From the NCBI GenBank assembly GCA_964539045.1, contig CAZIHW010000109.1, positions 1-16,447 of the forward strand: DNA of 16,447 nt. Reading direction: 5' to 3'. Of the stretch, positions 1-6,842 are shown piece by piece. Made by a program: the position numbers and the translations under genes. This stretch comes from UBA1227 sp964539045. GTDB lineage: Bacteria > Bacillota > Clostridia > Oscillospirales > Acutalibacteraceae. The notes under the pieces were generated by a model. It searched no databases. It had not been told where the DNA came from and was given only the letters and a program-made list of their open reading frames with translations. Position 1 is the stretch's first letter; the number at the start of each line of letters is the position of its first letter.

Positions 1-330
1 GTATGTGCCGTCTTTTTCCGGCCAGATAAGCAAATCTATTGAATACTGTGTTTTAGATTTGTCATATTCCTCATACGGGGTACTGAATTGCAAGTTGCTT
101 CCGTATTTCAGGAATTCCGGGGGCGTGGCATAAGCTGTAAAGTCACTGTTTCTGATACAGTATGAACCATAGGACGTTTCAGTCGCTCCGGCCGAAATAA
201 AACTGTCAATTATAGGTTGCCAGATTCTGTTGTAGTAAGATTTCCACAAGCAGAACATAGTGACAAATGCAATTATAGCTATTGCAAGTATTGTTGCGAT
301 AACGATAAGTATTTTCTTCTTTTTTGTCAT
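1..330 (-). CDS. Membrane-anchored protein of unknown function (C-terminus beyond left edge)
   Basis: The reading frame stays open from an ATG at 328-330 to the left edge, giving the first 110 residues of a longer protein. It starts MTKKKKILIVIATILAIAI: a basic N-terminus and one hydrophobic helix (about residues 6-28), so it is probably anchored in the membrane with the rest outside. The remainder is polar, rich in Tyr/Ser, and has no motif I recognise. It lies 52 nt after the stop of the FtsX-like permease on the same strand, with no terminator between them, so the two are probably cotranscribed. The frame is also open upstream to about 393, overlapping the permease end, and offers GTG and TTG alternatives; none has a good ribosome binding site, and the ATG has only a weak AGTGG. 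Function unknown. Confidence 0.65.
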   Translation of the reverse strand, partial: MTKKKKILIVIATILAIAIIAFVTMFCLWKSYYNRIWQPIIDSFISAGATETSYGSYCIRNSDFTAYATPPEFLKYGSNLQFSTPYEEYDKSKTQYSIDLLIWPEKDGTY

Positions 331-382
331 ACGTTGCACCACTTTTCGTATTTGATACTTCAATAGACTTGCAATTTTAGTT

Positions 383-2332
383 CTAAGAGAAACCGTTTTT
401 CAGGATTTTTGAGGTTTTAGGTAAATATTTCTTGTGTAGCAATACGGCAACACAAATTATATCTGCTGAAAATGCAAGGGCTGCCGAAATAAATGAGGCG
501 GTCACATTTGTTTCCTCAGAATTTAAAAGCAAAGATGCAATAGGGACAGTCCACAGAGACAGCGATGTGCAAAGTAATGGAATGACCATTGGTAAGACGG
601 CCTCAAGTTCCGTATATCCCATGAGCTTTTTTATGGCAATCTCCTTTGCGTTAATAGCGCATAATATATCCGATAGTGTCACTATAACGCTGTAGTAAAA
701 TGCGAAGAACAAGCACGACAATACGGAGTAAATTGTCATTGAATATACTGCAATGGACCTTTCATTTAAAAACAGATCGATTGCCTTAGTTATTTGAAGC
801 TCTTTTTTGTAAAGTGAATATTGATCGTACAGTTTTTCGGTATCATAATCTTTCAGTGAAAATAAAATATTCGAAAAGACATTCGGATTTGATGGAAAGA
901 ACAATTCTGCCACAGCTTTCGGGTTTATCCCTGCGTTACAATAAAACAAAATCGGGTTTATGGACTTCAAAGATTCATTATCAAAGTTCCTGTTGAGCAG
1001 ATTTACGGTTCTTTTGTCTGTATAATATACAATTTCAGGTTTGATCTCCGAGTCATTGAAAGTCCGGTCAATATCATTTTCTAATAAGCTGTCATGTTCT
1101 AAGGTCTTCGGGATAAAAACAGCAAATTTTTTATCGGAAATTTCCGGAAAAGAATCGCAAAGCATGTCTTTTGCTTTTTCATTAGCCAGTACGTACAGCG
1201 TGTCGCCATATCTGGCAAGCTCGGTTATGATCAGGGGCTCCGCACTTTCGTAATTTTCTGTAAACAGAGAAATTTGTAATTTATTGATTTTATCGACTGA
1301 TTCCAGCAACTTGTCGGCATTCAATTCCGCGGGCTGAATCTCCAGGAAACTTTTATCCTGGTACTTTGAAAAATAATCTATGTTTCCAATTATGTCTACG
1401 GCATTTTTGACTGAGGTTAACGTGACCGAAAGCAGGGGTACGATAACGCAGCATATTATTATGCGTACAATATATGCGGGGTACGTCAGCCGCTTGTTGT
1501 GTGTATTAGCCAGAACTGCTCTGGGGTTAATATTTAAAAAGGATAAGTACAACAGGGAATTTACCACACATATGATGGATATTGCGCACAGAGAAATTTT
1601 AAAAAATATGAAAGATCTGTAATAGAGGCAGCTGAGCAAGAAAATCACCGAAAATCCGATAACAAGAAAACCTGTGTCTTTTGCCATTGCAGCAAGAATG
1701 ATCGAGCTTCGTTTTTCACCGTGTATTATTTTAAGTAGGACGGATTTCCTCTGAAAGGCAATATCGTAAAGTGTTAAGGCAATTAATACTATTCCCGCTG
1801 CAATCCACGTCGCGATGATGGAAAGCGTTGCAGAAGACATTCCGGTATCCGGAGATCTTAAAACCAGCTCCCTGTCAAAGTGTTCATTTATGTCATCTAT
1901 CACTTCTTGTAGCAATTCATAGTCATCTGTCACAAAGAAAATAGGAATGTTTGACGAGATATAAATTTGTTTTTCATCATCATACAGTCTTACAGATATA
2001 TTTTGGCTTTCGTCCATCAAGGTACGATAAGAGACGGGATATATCTTTTTATCTTCCAGTGCTTGCAGAGACTTTTCATCTGAAGCATAATAAACTTCGT
2101 CAGTTGAAACCAGAGTTGAATTGATGCTTTGCATAAAAAACAGGCTTACATTGTTGGGATATCTTTTAATACAGTAATCAATAATTTCCCGTATTTCATC
2201 CCCTGAAGCCTCTATAAATGTGCTTGGAAATGTAAAGGCGGCATAGCTGTAATATACAGCTATGTTTTCCTGAACCAGTATTGTGGAAATCAAAACAACA
2301 GCAATCCAAACAATAAATTTATATTTTTTCAT
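383..2332 (-). CDS. FtsX-like ABC transporter permease, resembling bacteriocin-associated integral membrane proteins
   Basis: 649 residues from the ATG at 2332 (MKKYKFIVWIAVVL). Layout: TM1 near the N-terminus, an extracytoplasmic domain of about 140 residues, three to four TM helices, a second extracytoplasmic domain of about 220 residues, and three C-terminal TM helices. This is the duplicated FtsX/MacB-type permease plan. The cytoplasmic stretch NAKEIAIKKLMGYT before the last helices is typical of FtsX permeases and of the DUF1430-type bacteriocin-associated proteins; the family call is from memory of these patterns. Such permeases need an ABC ATPase partner, and none is adjacent here; it could lie left of the window. 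The longest frame starts at 2464, but that start falls inside the prfB terminator and upstream of a good promoter (2388-2415), so it is unlikely to be used. The SD at 2332 is weak (GGCGGA). ATG at 2368 is an alternative. Confidence 0.72.
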   Translation of the reverse strand: MKKYKFIVWIAVVLISTILVQENIAVYYSYAAFTFPSTFIEASGDEIREIIDYCIKRYPNNVSLFFMQSINSTLVSTDEVYYASDEKSLQALEDKKIYPVSYRTLMDESQNISVRLYDDEKQIYISSNIPIFFVTDDYELLQEVIDDINEHFDRELVLRSPDTGMSSATLSIIATWIAAGIVLIALTLYDIAFQRKSVLLKIIHGEKRSSIILAAMAKDTGFLVIGFSVIFLLSCLYYRSFIFFKISLCAISIICVVNSLLYLSFLNINPRAVLANTHNKRLTYPAYIVRIIICCVIVPLLSVTLTSVKNAVDIIGNIDYFSKYQDKSFLEIQPAELNADKLLESVDKINKLQISLFTENYESAEPLIITELARYGDTLYVLANEKAKDMLCDSFPEISDKKFAVFIPKTLEHDSLLENDIDRTFNDSEIKPEIVYYTDKRTVNLLNRNFDNESLKSINPILFYCNAGINPKAVAELFFPSNPNVFSNILFSLKDYDTEKLYDQYSLYKKELQITKAIDLFLNERSIAVYSMTIYSVLSCLFFAFYYSVIVTLSDILCAINAKEIAIKKLMGYTELEAVLPMVIPLLCTSLSLWTVPIASLLLNSEETNVTASFISAALAFSADIICVAVLLHKKYLPKTSKILKNGFS

Positions 2333-2387
2333 GATCTTATCCGCCGTATCATCACTATGAACTTTCATAAATAAAACGCTACTTACC

Positions 2388-2415
2388 ATTATATGACAAA
2401 ATGCAAAAAACGCAA
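2388..2415 (-). promoter_or_regulatory. Sigma-A-type promoter for the FtsX-like permease
   Basis: Minus-strand TTGCGT, 16-nt spacer, perfect TATAAT (2388-2393). It lies between the prfB terminator and the permease start at 2332, giving a 5'UTR of about 50 nt. This is inferred from sequence. Confidence 0.6.
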
Positions 2416-2429
2416 GGCTAAATAATACC

Positions 2430-2473
2430 AAAAAAAGGCAGGAAATTTGTGTACAATAACACATTTCCTGCCT
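2430..2473 (-). terminator. Intrinsic terminator of prfB
   Basis: On the minus strand, AGGCAGGAAAT (2463-2473) pairs perfectly with ATTTCCTGCCT (2436-2446). Four more pairs continue the stem inward after a 2-nt bulge (2449-2452 with 2459-2462). A run of seven T follows. It sits 20 nt after the prfB stop, so prfB and the downstream permease are separate transcription units. Confidence 0.9.
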
Positions 2474-2492
2474 CTTGCATGTTAGTTAATAA

Positions 2493-3614
2493 TTAACTGT
2501 TTTTCAAGTTCTCAAGGGACTGCATCTTAAGATATGCATTTATAAATCCGTCTATATCGCCGTCCATAACTGCATTTATATTGCCCATTTCGTAGTTCGT
2601 GCGCGTATCTTTTGCCAATGTATAAGGCATAAATACATATGAACGTATTTGGTTACCCCATGCTATATCTGTCTTTACGCCCTTTATGTCTTCTATCTTC
2701 TCAAGGTGTTCTCTTTCCTTGATTTCTATGAGCTTTGACTTGAGCATTCTCATACAAACCTCACGGTTCTGATGCTGAGAGCGTTCTACCTGTGAGCATA
2801 CAACGATACCTGTGGGTTTGTGTATCAAACGGACAGCAGAGGAGGTTTTGTTAACCTTTTGTCCGCCTGCGCCGGAGGCTCTGTAAACTTCCATCTCTAT
2901 GTCCTCAGGCCTTAAATCTACTTCTATGGTGTCGTCTATCTCCGGCATAACCTCTATGGAGGCGAAAGAAGTATGTCTCCTTCCGGCAGCATCAAACGGT
3001 GATACACGAACCAAGCGATGTACACCGGCCTCACTCTTCATATAGCCGTAGGCATTCTCACCCTCGATAAGAATCGTTGCGGACTTGAGTCCTGCCTCGT
3101 CACCGTCGAGATAATCCACGGTGCTAACCTTAAAGCCGTGACGCTCGCCCCATCTGTTATACATTCTGAACAACATGGCAGCCCAGTCCTGAGCCTCTGT
3201 TCCGCCTGCGCCGGCATGGAATGTCAATATAGCGTTGTTCCCGTCATATTCTCCGGTAAGGAGTGTCGAGAGAGTCATTGTATCAAGCCGCGATTTAAAC
3301 TCTTCAAGGCTCTGTGTACACTCGTCAACCAGACTTTCGTCTTCCTCTTCATCTGCCAATTCTATCATAACAAGAGTATCTTCATACAGTGATCGGAGAG
3401 ATTCATATGATGCAACCTTGTTTTTCAGCATACTTGTGCGCTGCAAAACCTTCTGTGAGTTTTCCAGGTCATCCCAGAACCCATCTTTTGCAGCCTCTGA
3501 TTCAAGCTTTTCTATCTCTACCTTCATTTGTTCGAGTCCGAGAGCGCTTTTCAGATCTTCAAGCGGCTGCTCATTTTCAAGCAATTTGAGGCGCAATTCT
3601 TCATATTGGAGCAT
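2493..3614 (-). CDS. prfB: Peptide chain release factor 2
   Basis: RF2 recognises UGA and UAA stop codons in the ribosomal A site and triggers peptidyl-tRNA hydrolysis. From the ATG at 3614 (MLQYEELRLKL) it has 373 residues. With this start the stop-codon-reading SPF tripeptide is at 205-207 and the catalytic GGQ at 250-252, the same positions as in E. coli RF2. The sequence around them (AGVHRLVRVSPFDAAGRRHTSFAS and RASGAGGQKVNKTSSAVR) is canonical. I preferred this start over an ATG 21 nt upstream because AGGAAAGG lies 9-11 nt before it and would be inside the longer version. The programmed +1 frameshift site of many prfB genes is absent: the region ALGLEQ is read straight through with no UGA. 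It has its own promoter (3646-3674) and terminator (2430-2473). Confidence 0.95.
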   Translation of the reverse strand: MLQYEELRLKLLENEQPLEDLKSALGLEQMKVEIEKLESEAAKDGFWDDLENSQKVLQRTSMLKNKVASYESLRSLYEDTLVMIELADEEEDESLVDECTQSLEEFKSRLDTMTLSTLLTGEYDGNNAILTFHAGAGGTEAQDWAAMLFRMYNRWGERHGFKVSTVDYLDGDEAGLKSATILIEGENAYGYMKSEAGVHRLVRVSPFDAAGRRHTSFASIEVMPEIDDTIEVDLRPEDIEMEVYRASGAGGQKVNKTSSAVRLIHKPTGIVVCSQVERSQHQNREVCMRMLKSKLIEIKEREHLEKIEDIKGVKTDIAWGNQIRSYVFMPYTLAKDTRTNYEMGNINAVMDGDIDGFINAYLKMQSLENLKNS

Positions 3615-3645
3615 TGAAATCCGTCCTTTCCTCATAACCTAGGTA

Positions 3646-3674
3646 ATTATATTAAAAATATCTCGCCTTGTAAA
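3646..3674 (-). promoter_or_regulatory. prfB promoter
   Basis: Minus-strand TTTACA (3669-3674), exact 17-nt spacer, TATAAT (3646-3651), ending about 31 nt before the prfB ATG. It overlaps back-to-back with the plus-strand promoter region of the RING/DUF2628 gene. Confidence 0.75.
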
Positions 3675-3685
3675 GGAAAATAATG

Positions 3686-3691
3686 TATAAT
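3686..3691 (+). promoter_or_regulatory. Probable -10 element for the RING/DUF2628-glmU operon
   Basis: TATAAT at 3686-3691 lies 50 nt upstream of the ATG. No convincing -35 hexamer sits 16-18 nt upstream; the best is TTGTAA at 3668-3673, which is too close. The strand choice rests on the downstream gene. Confidence 0.4.
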
Positions 3692-3694
3692 AAT

Positions 3695-3730
3695 GATATG
3701 TGTACAAACAAGGATATGTATACAAAGAAG
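3695..3730 (+). repeat. Two tandem 18-bp repeats with TGTATACA-type cores in the operon leader
   Basis: Copy 1 (3695-3712) is GATATGTGTACAAACAAG and copy 2 (3713-3730) is GATATGTATACAAAGAAG, matching at 16 of 18 positions. The core of copy 2, TGTATACA, is a perfect palindrome; that of copy 1 differs by one base. They sit just downstream of the -10 element and end in the ribosome binding site AAGGAG, so they could be a paired operator or simply a slippage duplication. Confidence 0.7.
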
Positions 3731-3740
3731 GAGTTAGTTT

Positions 3741-4724
3741 ATGAAGTATGTAAATGAGACCTGTCCGGTTTGCGGTGAACTGTTTACAGCGGAGTCAGAT
3801 GTCGTTGTATGCCCGGATTGTGGAACGCCACATCACAGGGATTGTTACTTTAAAATAGGAAATTGTAAAAATGCGGAAAAGCATGCGGAAGACTTCGTTT
3901 GGGAGGCACAAAACAAACCCAAGGAAGAAACACCTGCAAAGAACCCGGAACCGACGGGCAATGCTATACCGGTATTTGCGAAAGGTCCCGACGCCAAAAT
4001 ACCTGAGAACGGAATCATAGGTGAGATGACCATCGATAAGGATGGCAATCAAAGACCCATATATCGCGAAATTCGCGGTAATGAGCGTCTTGGGGATGCA
4101 ACAGTAAAAGATTATGCTGATGTTATTCAAAAGAATACGCATAAGTTTATACCTAAGTTCATGGTTCTGGAGAAGACCGGCGGTAAGGTCTCATGGAACT
4201 GGGCTGCATTCATTTTCGGACCGTATTGGTTTGCTTTCAGAAAGATGTGGAAGCAGGCTTTTATTTCCTCCTTAATTATTTTGATAATACCATTCATTTT
4301 TATGAACGAAATAGAAAATTACTATACTCAGGTGGAGGCTGCCTGCTCGGAATTTCTGTTGTCAAATTCTTTTGAGACGGAGAAAGAACTCGAGAGCGCA
4401 CGGGAAGAATTTTTGGAAAATGTCCCGGATGAGCCGAGAGCCCTTGCCTTGGCGTCCTATGTCGAGGTGGCTGTTGATATTATTTGCGGTTTATTCGGCA
4501 ACTATCTCTACAAACAGAAGTGCGAATCTGTCATGGCAAAGGCAAAAAAGAAATCCGAAGATAGCGCCGTTCGCGCGGCATATATAAAGAAAAAAGGCGG
4601 TAGAAGCATAGTGAGCGTTATAGGGTTTGTAATTTTATACTATGCGATTGTTGTTGTCGCCATTGCAGTGTGCTCGTATGTGGGTACAGATATAGCAACG
4701 GTTCTCAGGAGGTACATTAAATGA
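3741..4724 (+). CDS. RING-like zinc finger and DUF2628-type membrane protein
   Basis: 327 residues. The N-terminus has a zinc-binding pattern of the prokaryotic RING-finger type: C8, C11, C24, C27, H31/H32, C35, C42 (CPVCGELF, CPDCGTPHHRDC). A polar linker rich in Pro and Glu follows (about 50-140). Then WNWAAFIFGPYWFAFRKMWKQAF (about 151-173), the hallmark of DUF2628 domains, leads into a TM helix ending in IILIIPFIFM. Further hydrophobic segments lie near 240-255 and 290-315. I infer a membrane protein with a cytosolic zinc finger at the N-terminus; its function is unknown. RBS AAGGAG is 7 nt before the ATG. Its TGA overlaps the glmU ATG by 4 nt (ATGA), so it is translationally coupled to cell-wall precursor synthesis, which is not a standard arrangement known to me. 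Confidence 0.85.
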   Translation: MKYVNETCPVCGELFTAESDVVVCPDCGTPHHRDCYFKIGNCKNAEKHAEDFVWEAQNKPKEETPAKNPEPTGNAIPVFAKGPDAKIPENGIIGEMTIDKDGNQRPIYREIRGNERLGDATVKDYADVIQKNTHKFIPKFMVLEKTGGKVSWNWAAFIFGPYWFAFRKMWKQAFISSLIILIIPFIFMNEIENYYTQVEAACSEFLLSNSFETEKELESAREEFLENVPDEPRALALASYVEVAVDIICGLFGNYLYKQKCESVMAKAKKKSEDSAVRAAYIKKKGGRSIVSVIGFVILYYAIVVVAIAVCSYVGTDIATVLRRYIK

Positions 4725-6106
4725 GTAAAAAATGTGCGATTATCCTCGCCGCCGGAGAGGGTAAAAGGATGAAGTCAAATAAGCCCAAGGCTCTCTCCTG
4801 TGTTCTTTTCAAACCGATGATAGACTGGGTTCTCGACTCTGTAACTGATGCAGGTATAGATGATGTGTGTGTAGTGGTTGGCCACCTCGGAGAGTCACTT
4901 GAAATACATCTGGACGGAAGATGCGAAATAGCATATCAGAAAGAACGTCTCGGAACAGGCCACGCTGTTATGCAGGCTGCCAAATATCTGGAGTCTACCG
5001 AAGCAGAAGACGTATTGATACTCAACGGTGATGCCCCATTTGTGGATGCGGCTACCATAGAGGATTCATATCACATGCATTTGACTGATAAAAATGCAGT
5101 TACGGTTATATCGGCAAAGATTAATAATCCAATGGGATACGGAAGAATTATCCGTGGTGAAAACGGAGTTTTCCAAAGCATAATAGAACAGAAGGATGCA
5201 ACCGATGCACAAAAGCTTGTGCATGAGGTTAATTCCGGTGCCTATTGGTTTGATAAAAAATGTCTCATATATGCCCTGGGACAGCTCCGCCCCGAAAATG
5301 AGGCAAAGGAGTACTATCTTACTGACACGATCGCAGAAATAAGGAAAATAGGCAAGCGCGCCGATGTTTACATGACAGATAATGCTGATGTAGTTCTCGG
5401 AGCAAATGACAGACTTCAGCTTATGGAGCTAAACTCTATAGCCAGGAGACAGGTTATACTTAAGCATCTTATAAACGGTGTTGAGATACCATGTATGGAT
5501 GGTATTGTTATCGGTACGGATGTAACTATAGGCCCGAGTACATTGCTCTTGCCGAATACCATAATCAGAGGCATGACCAAGATCGGCGCCAACTGTGAAA
5601 TCGGCCCGAACTGCCTCATCGATGATAGCATCATAGGTGATGATGTAAAGCTGAACAATGTTTTCTTCGAATCTTCCGACATAGGAAACGGTGCTGATGT
5701 GGGCCCGTTTGATCACGTGAGACCTAATTCCCATATCGGATCCGGTGTTCACATAGGTAACTTTGTAGAGGTTAAAAATTCTACTGTCGGAGAAGGCACT
5801 AAACTACCACACCTTTCATACGTCGGCGACTCGGATGTCGGAAAGGGTGTTAATTTCGGATGCGGTTCTCTCACTGTTAACTATGACGGAAAGGTTAAAT
5901 CAAGAACAGTGGTGAAGGACCATGCATTCATAGGATGCAATTCAAATTTGGTAGCTCCTGTAACGATAGGCGAGTATTCTTATGTGGCTGCCGGTTCCAC
6001 TATAACCGGGGATGTTCCGGATGGCTCCCTTTCCATCGCGAGAGCCAGACAGGTCGACAAAGAGGGCTGGGTAGAGCGTAAAAAGCCGTATAAGAATATG
6101 CCCTGA
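4721..6106 (+). CDS. glmU: Bifunctional UDP-N-acetylglucosamine pyrophosphorylase / glucosamine-1-phosphate N-acetyltransferase
   Basis: 461 residues. GlmU acetylates glucosamine-1-phosphate with acetyl-CoA, then couples GlcNAc-1-P to UTP, giving UDP-GlcNAc for peptidoglycan and other cell-wall polymers. The N-terminal uridylyltransferase half (about 1-230) opens with LAAGEGKRMKS (9-19), the nucleotide-binding signature, followed by NGDAPFVD and the GYGRIIR motif. From about 255 to 445 there is a left-handed beta-helix of hexapeptide repeats (IGPNCLIDDSIIGDDV and similar). His364 in KLPHLSYVGD matches the acetyltransferase catalytic histidine, and NYDGK follows. RBS AGGAGG is 8 nt before the ATG, inside the upstream gene; the start overlaps its stop by 4 nt. 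Pth follows after 22 nt, so the three genes are probably one operon. Confidence 0.97.
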   Translation: MSKKCAIILAAGEGKRMKSNKPKALSCVLFKPMIDWVLDSVTDAGIDDVCVVVGHLGESLEIHLDGRCEIAYQKERLGTGHAVMQAAKYLESTEAEDVLILNGDAPFVDAATIEDSYHMHLTDKNAVTVISAKINNPMGYGRIIRGENGVFQSIIEQKDATDAQKLVHEVNSGAYWFDKKCLIYALGQLRPENEAKEYYLTDTIAEIRKIGKRADVYMTDNADVVLGANDRLQLMELNSIARRQVILKHLINGVEIPCMDGIVIGTDVTIGPSTLLLPNTIIRGMTKIGANCEIGPNCLIDDSIIGDDVKLNNVFFESSDIGNGADVGPFDHVRPNSHIGSGVHIGNFVEVKNSTVGEGTKLPHLSYVGDSDVGKGVNFGCGSLTVNYDGKVKSRTVVKDHAFIGCNSNLVAPVTIGEYSYVAAGSTITGDVPDGSLSIARARQVDKEGWVERKKPYKNMP

Positions 6107-6128
6107 ATAATCGGAGAGTAATGATAAT

Positions 6129-6689
6129 ATGTATATAATAGCAGGTCTTGGAAATCCGGGCCCGGGTTATGAGAAGACCAGGCACAATATAGGCTTTATA
6201 ACAGCAAATGCCTTAGCCGGTGAATTCGGTAAAAAAGTGGATCATCTTAAATTCAATGCACTTGTTACCGAGATAAGAATCGGCACCGAAAAATGTCTTA
6301 TCATGAAGCCGCAAACATACATGAACAACAGTGGTGAGGCGATAGGTCAGGCGGCAAGGTTTTACAAAATACCGCCGGAAAATGTGATAATAATATCCGA
6401 TGACATAAGTTTGGATCCGGGGAAGATAAGAATCAGACGCAAGGGTTCTGCCGGAGGCCATAACGGTTTAAAGAGTATTATTGCACATCTCGGATCTGAA
6501 GATTTTCCCCGGGTGAAAATCGGGGTGGGAGAACGACGAAATCCGGATTCCGATCTGGCGGATCACGTACTCAGCACTTTTGATAAGAGTGATATACCGC
6601 TTATGAATGATGCAATCAAAGCCGCAACGGATGCGGTAAAGCTCATTGTTTCGGGCGATATGGATGAGGCAATGAACAAGTACAACTAA
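6129..6689 (+). CDS. pth: Peptidyl-tRNA hydrolase
   Basis: 186 residues, close to the usual bacterial length. It cleaves the ester bond of peptidyl-tRNAs released by ribosome drop-off and recycles tRNA in the cytosol. Visible family motifs are GLGNPGPGYEKTRHNIGF (catalytic His19), KPQTYMNNSGEA with the peptide-binding Asn, ISDDISLD with the acidic residue that orients the histidine, and GSAGGHNGLKSI. The ribosome binding site GGAG at 6113-6116 is 12 nt from the ATG, longer than usual; another ATG at 6121 is out of frame. It follows glmU by 22 nt, the common Firmicute arrangement, though the prs gene often found nearby is absent. Confidence 0.97.
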   Translation: MYIIAGLGNPGPGYEKTRHNIGFITANALAGEFGKKVDHLKFNALVTEIRIGTEKCLIMKPQTYMNNSGEAIGQAARFYKIPPENVIIISDDISLDPGKIRIRRKGSAGGHNGLKSIIAHLGSEDFPRVKIGVGERRNPDSDLADHVLSTFDKSDIPLMNDAIKAATDAVKLIVSGDMDEAMNKYN

Positions 6690-6699
6690 ATACATAATG

Positions 6700-6728
6700 A
6701 TACCCCCACTTGGTAAAAGTGGGGGTAT
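6700..6728 (+). terminator. Strong hairpin after pth, without a U-tract
   Basis: ATACCCCCACTT (6700-6711) pairs perfectly with AAGTGGGGGTAT (6717-6728) around a 5-nt loop. The position, 11 nt after the pth stop, fits a terminator. No T-run follows (AAGTCGTATTC), so it may only attenuate, protect the pth 3' end, or need a factor; mfd downstream has no obvious promoter of its own. Confidence 0.6.
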
Positions 6729-6741
6729 AAGTCGTATTCAG

Positions 6742-6830
6742 CAGAGTTTCTCGGCAGTGTTTTTCAGTAGGCTTTTCGGTAGTGTTCTTTAGTAGAGTTT
6801 TTCAGCGGAGTTTTTCCGTAGGGTTTTCAG
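6742..6830 (+). repeat. Seven degenerate 13-bp tandem repeats upstream of mfd
   Basis: Consecutive units begin at 6742, 6755, 6768, 6780, 6793, 6806 and 6819; five are 13 bp and two are 12 bp. The consensus is YAGNGTTTTTCRG, for example CAGTGTTTTTCAG, TAGAGTTTTTCAG and CGGAGTTTTTCCG. They fill nearly the whole space between the pth hairpin and the mfd ribosome binding site. The unit length is not a multiple of three and there is no ORF in them. Confidence 0.8.
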
Positions 6831-6842
6831 TCAGAGGTATTT

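Noticed and set aside
3018..3642. Plus-strand ORFs opposite prfB
   Set aside because: They are antisense to a well conserved gene and have no family-like content.
5416..5752. Minus-strand ORFs opposite the beta-helix half of glmU
   Set aside because: Shadow frames arising from the hexapeptide repeat codons; no start signals.
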